Positions 58,511-64,000 of a stretch of 64,000 nucleotides of DNA are shown one piece after another. The notes under the pieces were generated by a model. The model searched no databases. It was not told the DNA's origin and saw nothing but the letters and a program-made list of their open reading frames with translations. A program made the position numbers and the translations under genes. Numbering within the stretch: position 1 is the stretch's first letter; the number at the start of each line of letters is the position of its first letter. The stretch comes from Citrus sinensis (lineage: Eukaryota > Streptophyta > Magnoliopsida > Sapindales > Rutaceae), in contig NC_068563.1 in NCBI RefSeq assembly GCF_022201045.2, forward strand, positions 19,813,001 through 19,877,000, read 5' to 3'.

Positions 58511-60832
58511 ATGGCTGTTCTCGCTGATTCAAATGACAACGAATTGGAGCAGCTGCAGGATGGAGGAGAAGGATTCACGGTGCCTGAGACTAATTCGTTT
58601 GGTCAAACTTTCAGGTTTGCTTGCTGATACCCCCCTTTTTTTTTAATTTAACTAAGAGCAGTAGGAACAAAAATAAAATTTATAGTGGCAACGGTGGATT
58701 ATATTAGTTTATAATGGCAATGATGGATTGATTTTAAGGCATAATGATGAAAGAATTAGTGGGAGATTAAAATTTTCTCCCCCATCAACATATAATGTTT
58801 GTACAGTAACTCAATAATATTTGATTAATCATGATTGTTGTTACCCCCAAAGCCTTCTTAGTTCTTTGCTCTGTTTTGTTGTTGAATAATAATAATAATT
58901 GTAACTTTTACATATAACATATTGTTGCAAGTCAGATGTAAGCTTAAGGCCTAACACAAAACGTAAAGATTGATTACTTTGTTCTTAGAAATGGATAGGG
59001 TATAGGCTTTATAATGCTACCTACATTGTCAAACTTAGAATCCGTAATAATTTCTAGATTTCTGTCCTTGTGTTTATTCTCTTACTTGCCTTTAATCTAT
59101 TTTCCGCTAACAATTAAGTTAACCTGCCATGTAAAATAGGGATTATGGTGTTGAAAGTGAGCGGCAAAAGGGCGTGGAGGAATTCTATAGAACTCAACAT
59201 ATTAATCAGACCTGTGACTTTGTAAGCAAGCTGCCTTCGGGTCATCATCATTTCTTTCCAACACTAATCATATAATTCTATTTCGGAAATTATCTGTCAT
59301 GGAGATACTCGACATAGTTCATTTACGAATAAAATGATCGTCTTGTTTTCAGTTCGTAGTATTTTTCTTGTTTAAATCAAGTTAACCTGAATGTTTCCAT
59401 ATATATAGGTGAAAAGGATGAGAGAAGAGTATGGAAAACTGAATAGGGTGGAAATGAGTATATGGGAATGCTGTGAGCTACTAAATGAATTTGTTGATGA
59501 GAGTGATCCCGACCTTGATGAGCCTCAAATTGAGCACTTGCTGCAGACAGCCGAGGCCATTAGGAAGGACTATCCTAATGAGGATTGGCTACATTTGACC
59601 GGTCTCATCCATGGTAAATCAATCATCTGGCTCTTAGTATCTGAAAATTTAACTGAAAATATATATGATTGTCATGATCTTAACCAGGAAAAAAAAAGGA
59701 GTAATTTTAAATGTTTTGCTTCAGAAGAAATGAATTAATTTTGTTTCTTGATGGATCTCAGATCTTGGAAAGGTTCTTCTTCATCCTGATTTTGGGGAAC
59801 TTCCTCAGTGGGCTGTTGTTGGTGAGTAAAATGTCTTCTATTTTGATGATTGTTCTATATTTTGCTTTATCTACTGATCAGGAACATAATTACAGGTGAC
59901 ACATTCCCCGTTGGTTGTGCCTTTGATGAATCAATTGTTCACCACAAGGTCTTACTTTCGACAAATTTCATTGCCGAATCTTTTTATTTTATAATTTTTT
60001 TTTTCCATTTTGGTTTCTGAAAGCTTGCATTTATAATTTTTTCATGGTGGTACAGTATTTTAAGGAGAATCCAGACTACAACAATCCTGCTTTTAACACC
60101 AAATATGGAGCTTATTCAGAAGGCCGTGGATTAGACAATGTGTTGATGTCATGGGGCCATGATGACTACATGTACTTGGTAAAATTTTGCAAAACCTTCT
60201 ATTGGAAAATCAAGCTCTGTTTCTTCTACTTATTTCAATGACATCATTATCGGGGTTCCTTATATTCAGGTAGCTAAGGAGAATAAGACCACTCTGCCGT
60301 CAGCCGGCCTTTTCATAATCAGATACCATTCTTTCTATGGTGAGAAACTGGAAAAAAAATAAATAAAGGAATTTATTAATGTTGTAGTTACAAACTTAAT
60401 GTTTTTATTGAACTGTTTGTTGATCTTGCAGCCTTACACCGGGCAGATGCATATAAGCACTTGATGAATGAGGAAGATATTGAGAATCTGAAGTGGCTTA
60501 AAATATTCAAGTAAGAACACCCATTAATTAACCTGTTAATAACTTTGTAACGAGGGAAGACTGTCGTTACATATCATGATTTTTCTCATGCTATGCTCTT
60601 AATTTTGCAGCAAGTATGACCTCTACAGCAAGAGCAAAGTTCGAGTTGATGTCGAGAAAGTCAAGCCATATTATCTCAGTCTCATTGAAAAGGTACTCAG
60701 TTAAAACAGCAGCCTTAGCTGAACACAAATATTACAACCAAAAATGTATCTTCCATTGTTACTTTTCCAATTTCTTATGAGAAAATTTAAACTACTCCGT
60801 TGCAGTACTTTCCGGAAAAGCTGAGATGGTGA
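58511..60832 (+). CDS. MIOX: myo-Inositol oxygenase (EC 1.13.99.1), ten exons
   Basis: Exons: 58511-58614, 59140-59221, 59409-59613, 59762-59821, 59896-59948, 60056-60178, 60270-60339, 60432-60510, 60611-60692 and 60806-60832; 885 bp, 294 aa, all GT-AG and in phase. The enzyme cleaves myo-inositol with oxygen to D-glucuronate, a di-iron reaction feeding UDP-glucuronate for cell walls. Iron ligands expected for the family are all visible: His in IEHLLQTAEAIR, HD in TGLIHDLGKVL, His in MSWGHDDYMY, His in IRYHSFYALH and Asp in FNKYDLYSK. It begins MAVLADSNDN and ends YFPEKLRW. Length is near that of plant enzymes (about 300-317 aa). It should be functional and cytoplasmic. The 3' end of the transcript is probably near 61010. 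Confidence 0.96.
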
Positions 60833-61554
60833 AATTTGGGGCTCGAAAACAGCTTGATGTTCAACAGAATGCAGCAAGCAATATTGCATAGATGACTATC
60901 TCTATTTTGGGGCAGGGTTGGATTAGACATGCTGACTGGGTTACTTAATAACTTCGTTTCTACTTCAATAAGTTTGTAATGTAATCTATCAAGTGATTTC
61001 TTTTCAAACGGAATCTTTCTTTTTCTCTAGAGACAATCTTTCGAATTTTCTCAGTTACCAAACACTCGAATCAATAATGGAAAATACTGCATCCAACTCC
61101 CAAATCCTATTAACACCTCTACTTAGTATTGAAAAATTGTAGTGAGTCAATAATTGAAAGTATACTGATCAAATTGCAACAAAACGTAAATTCATATAAG
61201 TAAATAACAAGTCAAAGTTAGTAAACAAGGTTGCAGTAAATCGTTAGAGTAGTAATAAAATAAGCAACAGAAAAGAAAATGAAAAACATAAAGAAAAGAA
61301 AAAAGAAAAAATCTGAGGCCTGTTAAACAACAGTCTCTTTAAAACAGATTTATCACCCACTACGATGCTTTAGGTTTGTTGGTATCTATTTCCCAGGATA
61401 CAACGGGAACGAATTATTCATCAAGTACAGACAAATAATTCTGACGAACAGAAATAGTGTTTGTTATGTTTAAAACAAAAGACGAAGACTGCCTTTTATA
61501 TACATGAGGGTATGTAACTGTTGAACAAAAATTGAATATTTGAATTCAATTTTT

Positions 61555-61685
61555 GATTTAATTTACTTATGGAACAACCCATTGAATTCAAAATAGTCAA
61601 TTCTGTAACAACTCAAAATTTATAACCAATGTAACAGCCCAATGAATTCAAAATATTCAATTATGTAACAGTTCAAAATTTATTC
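61555..61685. repeat. Tandem duplication of about 60 bp in the copia LTR-like region
   Basis: ACAACCCATTGAATTCAAAA ... TAACAACTCAAAATTTAT is followed by ACAGCCCAATGAATTCAAAA ... TAACAGTTCAAAATTTAT. Such repeats in U3 are common in Tnt1-type LTRs. Confidence 0.65.
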
Positions 61686-63995
61686 ACAAATCAAAACTAC
61701 TTTTAATTGTGAAAACTGTTACGAAATTTAAAAGGAAAGGAAAAAAAAAGGTGGCCATGCGGAGCTGAGTGACTTGTATGCAATAAGTTTGATTTAGAAT
61801 AAGTCCATTAGAAGCCCTTGAGATTTTAATCCCCATAATGACATCTGCAAGACCCATGTCTTTCATGTCAAACTTAGACTTCAACATACTCTTAATAGAT
61901 TTAATCATGTCATCATCACTCCCAACAATGAGCATGTCATTAATATATAAACATAAAATGACAGTCATTTTTTATTTTTTTGACATAAACACATTTGTCA
62001 CATTCGTTGATCTTAAAGCCATTTGTGATCATTGTATGATCAAATTTTTCATATATGCCATTGTTTTGGTGCTTGTTTCAAGCCATATAATGACTTCACC
62101 AATTTACAGACTTTCTTTTCTTGTCTCGAAGCTATAAGACCTTCAGGCTACTCCATGTAGATTTCTCCATCTAAATCTCCATTTATAAAAGTTTTCTTTA
62201 CATCCATTTGATGTATTTCGAGATTGAGCAAAGCTGTAGTCGCTATTATCACCCGAATGGAATTTATTCTCATAACAAGAGAATAAGTATCAAAGTAATC
62301 AAGGTCTTCTCATTGCTTATAACCTTTAACTACAAGCCTAGCCTTGCACTTATTGATTGATCCATCGGCTTTCATTTTCATTTTGAAAATCCATTTATAC
62401 CTTAACAGTTTACATCCTGGAGGAAGATCTACTAGCTCCTAAGTATATTTTTGTAAAATGGATTCAACCTCATTACTAATGGCTTCTTTCCACAAAGCGC
62501 TTTCAAGTGAAGTTACAGCTTCCTTAAAGCTTTGAGGTTCACTTTTTAACAAAAACGTCAGAAAGTCTAGACCAAAAGACTTTTCTATTCTAACTTTTTT
62601 GCTACATCTGACCTCAACTTCTTGTTCTTCTTTTTGAACTTCTTCTTCTTGAGCTTCACAATTTCCTTCATTTTGACTGCCTTTAATGGTAGTTTCATGA
62701 AATTGTTGTAGTTCTCTCGATTCCTCTCCAGAATTACAAGGAAACACATGTTCGAAAAATGATGCATTTCTTGATTCTATTATTGTATTTTTATAGACAT
62801 CTGGAACTTTATATTCATGCACAAGAAATTGATAAGCATTATTGTTATGTGCCTAACTGATGAAAATGTAATCAATAGTTTTTTGTCCTATTTTTACTTT
62901 CTTACGTGAAGGAACCACTACTTTAGCAAGACACCCCCATACTCGTAAGAACTTGTAAGAATGTGCTCTACCTTTCCACAACTAATACGAGGTTTTATCT
63001 TCTTACTTTTAGGGTATCTTATTTAACAACTTTCAGGTTTTATCTTCTTATTTAATTAGTTGATAAGACAACTTTTCCCCACATATTCTAAGATAACACA
63101 GAACTTATCAACGTTGCATTCATCATTTCCTTTAAGGTTCGATTTTTTTCATTCTGCAATCCCATTAGATTGAGGTGAATAAGGAGTTGTGACTTAATGT
63201 ATGATTCCACTTTATTCACATAATATCCCAAACGGAACAACATACTCACCACCACGGTCACTCCTTTATTCTTTGATTTTCCTATTAAGTTGATTCTCAA
63301 CTTCATTTTTCTAGAGAACAAAATTTTTTAAAGCTTCATTTTTACTTTTCAACAAGTATATATAGCAATATTTTGTGTAGTCGGCAATAAAGATAATAAA
63401 ATATTTATTACTACCTCTTGTTTGAATGAATTTAAAATCACATATATCAGTATGTATTAAATCAAGTGGTTCAATATTTCTTTTAATTGTTTGAAAAGAT
63501 GACCTTGTTAATTTTATCTCGACACAAGTTTCACACTTATGTTTTAAATCAATTTGGAAATTGGGAATATGCTTCATGTTAATTAATTTACAAAAAGAAT
63601 TAAAATTAACATGTCCTAATCTACCATGCCAAAAGATTAGAAGACTTAAGTAAATAAGCAGAAGAACTAACTTTATTATTAAATTTTTGTTTCACAGTCA
63701 TTACATTAAGCTTAAACTGCCCATCATTGATATAACCCTTTCCCACATACATTCCATTCTTAAACAAAACTACCTTATCTGACTCAAACACCATCTAGAA
63801 GCCATGTTTCTTCAACAGCGATCTAGACACTAAGTTCTTCCAAATCTCTAGCATATAAAACACATTGTTCAGAGTTAGCTCTTTCCTAGAAGTCATCTTC
63901 AGAATCACCTTCCCTTGACCCTGGATCTCAGACATAGTTGAATCCCCCATAAACAACTTCTCTCCATTGCTAACAGCTTCAAATGAAATGAACAA
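61684..63995 (-). pseudogene. Copia polyprotein remnants
   Basis: Broken frames on the minus strand in polyprotein order: 63995-63795 (protease to pre-integrase boundary, GDSTMSEIQGQGK), 63577-63311 (pre-integrase zinc part and integrase start), 62822-62439 (linker: KVPDVYKNTIIESRNASFF; SLESALWKEAISNEVES), and 61968-61684 (reverse transcriptase palm with YIND, then KSKFDMKDMGLADVIMG). At least three frame breaks separate them, and the RT C-terminus and RNase H are missing. Confidence 0.8.
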
Positions 63996-64000
63996 CTCTC

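Larger units (their letters stand above)
61080..64000 (-). mobile_element. Decayed Ty1/copia element (Tork/TNT-like), 3' part, cut by the window edge
   Basis: On the minus strand from the right edge: a pre-integrase segment (SEIQGQGKVILKM, TLNNVFYMLEIWKNLVS), then CETCVEIKLTRSSF and integrase core (EPLDLIHTDICDFK), an integrase-RT linker (62822-62439), and reverse transcriptase (LYINDMLIVGSDDDMIK, 61968-61780). Stops and frameshifts separate them. RT breaks off after LNQTYCIQ and joins LTR-like DNA, so RNase H was deleted. The catalytic YVDD reads YIND. The LTR-like part is about 61080-61700, with a minus-strand TATATAAAAGG at 61492-61502; its exact ends are unclear. Confidence 0.85.

Overview
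This is plant nuclear DNA, almost certainly from a eudicot. The genes have GT-AG introns and encode plant families: a P-class PPR protein, a CCCH zinc-finger protein, a group-6-like remorin, myo-inositol oxygenase and a CDK-like kinase. The intergenic DNA is AT-rich and dense with Copia, LINE, SINE, hAT and MULE elements. No organelle or bacterial sequence is seen. I cannot fix the species; a woody eudicot such as Citrus is only a guess.

Layout from left to right. 1-4572: a Ty1/copia element on the minus strand with one open polyprotein frame, cut by the window edge, lying in the first intron of a minus-strand gene whose first coding exon is 4865-5065. 5.1-16.2 kb: gene-poor DNA with a broken mitochondrial ribosomal L14-like copy (about 7.05-7.4 kb), three 161-bp tandem repeats (9191-9673), a 2.17-kb Pack-MULE (10442-12606) carrying a broken mitochondrial carrier copy, and a probable LTR with a 19-bp minisatellite (about 13.0-13.9 kb). 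16.2-22.9 kb: an intronless PPR gene and a three-exon CCCH zinc-finger gene, both minus. 23.4-31.4 kb: a complete but decayed L1-type LINE with a 17-bp target duplication, itself split by a 2166-bp hAT element with a perfect 8-bp duplication. 31.6-34.1 kb: a short hAT derivative and a MULE-like element. 34.3-40.0 kb: a CDK-like gene with an intact frame but lost catalytic residues, its decayed duplicate, a 90-bp SINE and an inverted exon fragment. 40.8-45.3 kb: a six-exon remorin gene. 45.5-58.2 kb: AT-rich DNA with MITE-like elements and an unrecognised four-exon gene whose third exon is split by a 1324-bp solo LTR. 58.4-60.9 kb: a ten-exon inositol oxygenase gene (plus). 61.1-64.0 kb: a decayed second copia element (minus), running off the right edge.

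The clearly functional genes are the PPR, CCCH, remorin and inositol oxygenase genes. From memory, PPR, CCCH and remorin match the Arabidopsis neighbours At2g02150, At2g02160 and At2g02170. If so, this is a conserved gene block into which about 18 kb of transposons and kinase duplicates has been inserted between the second and third members. I see no operon-like or defence-like system. The window's interest is in layered transposition, gene capture and a pseudokinase duplication. Exon ends were placed by hand from splice sites and reading phase, and no expression data were available.
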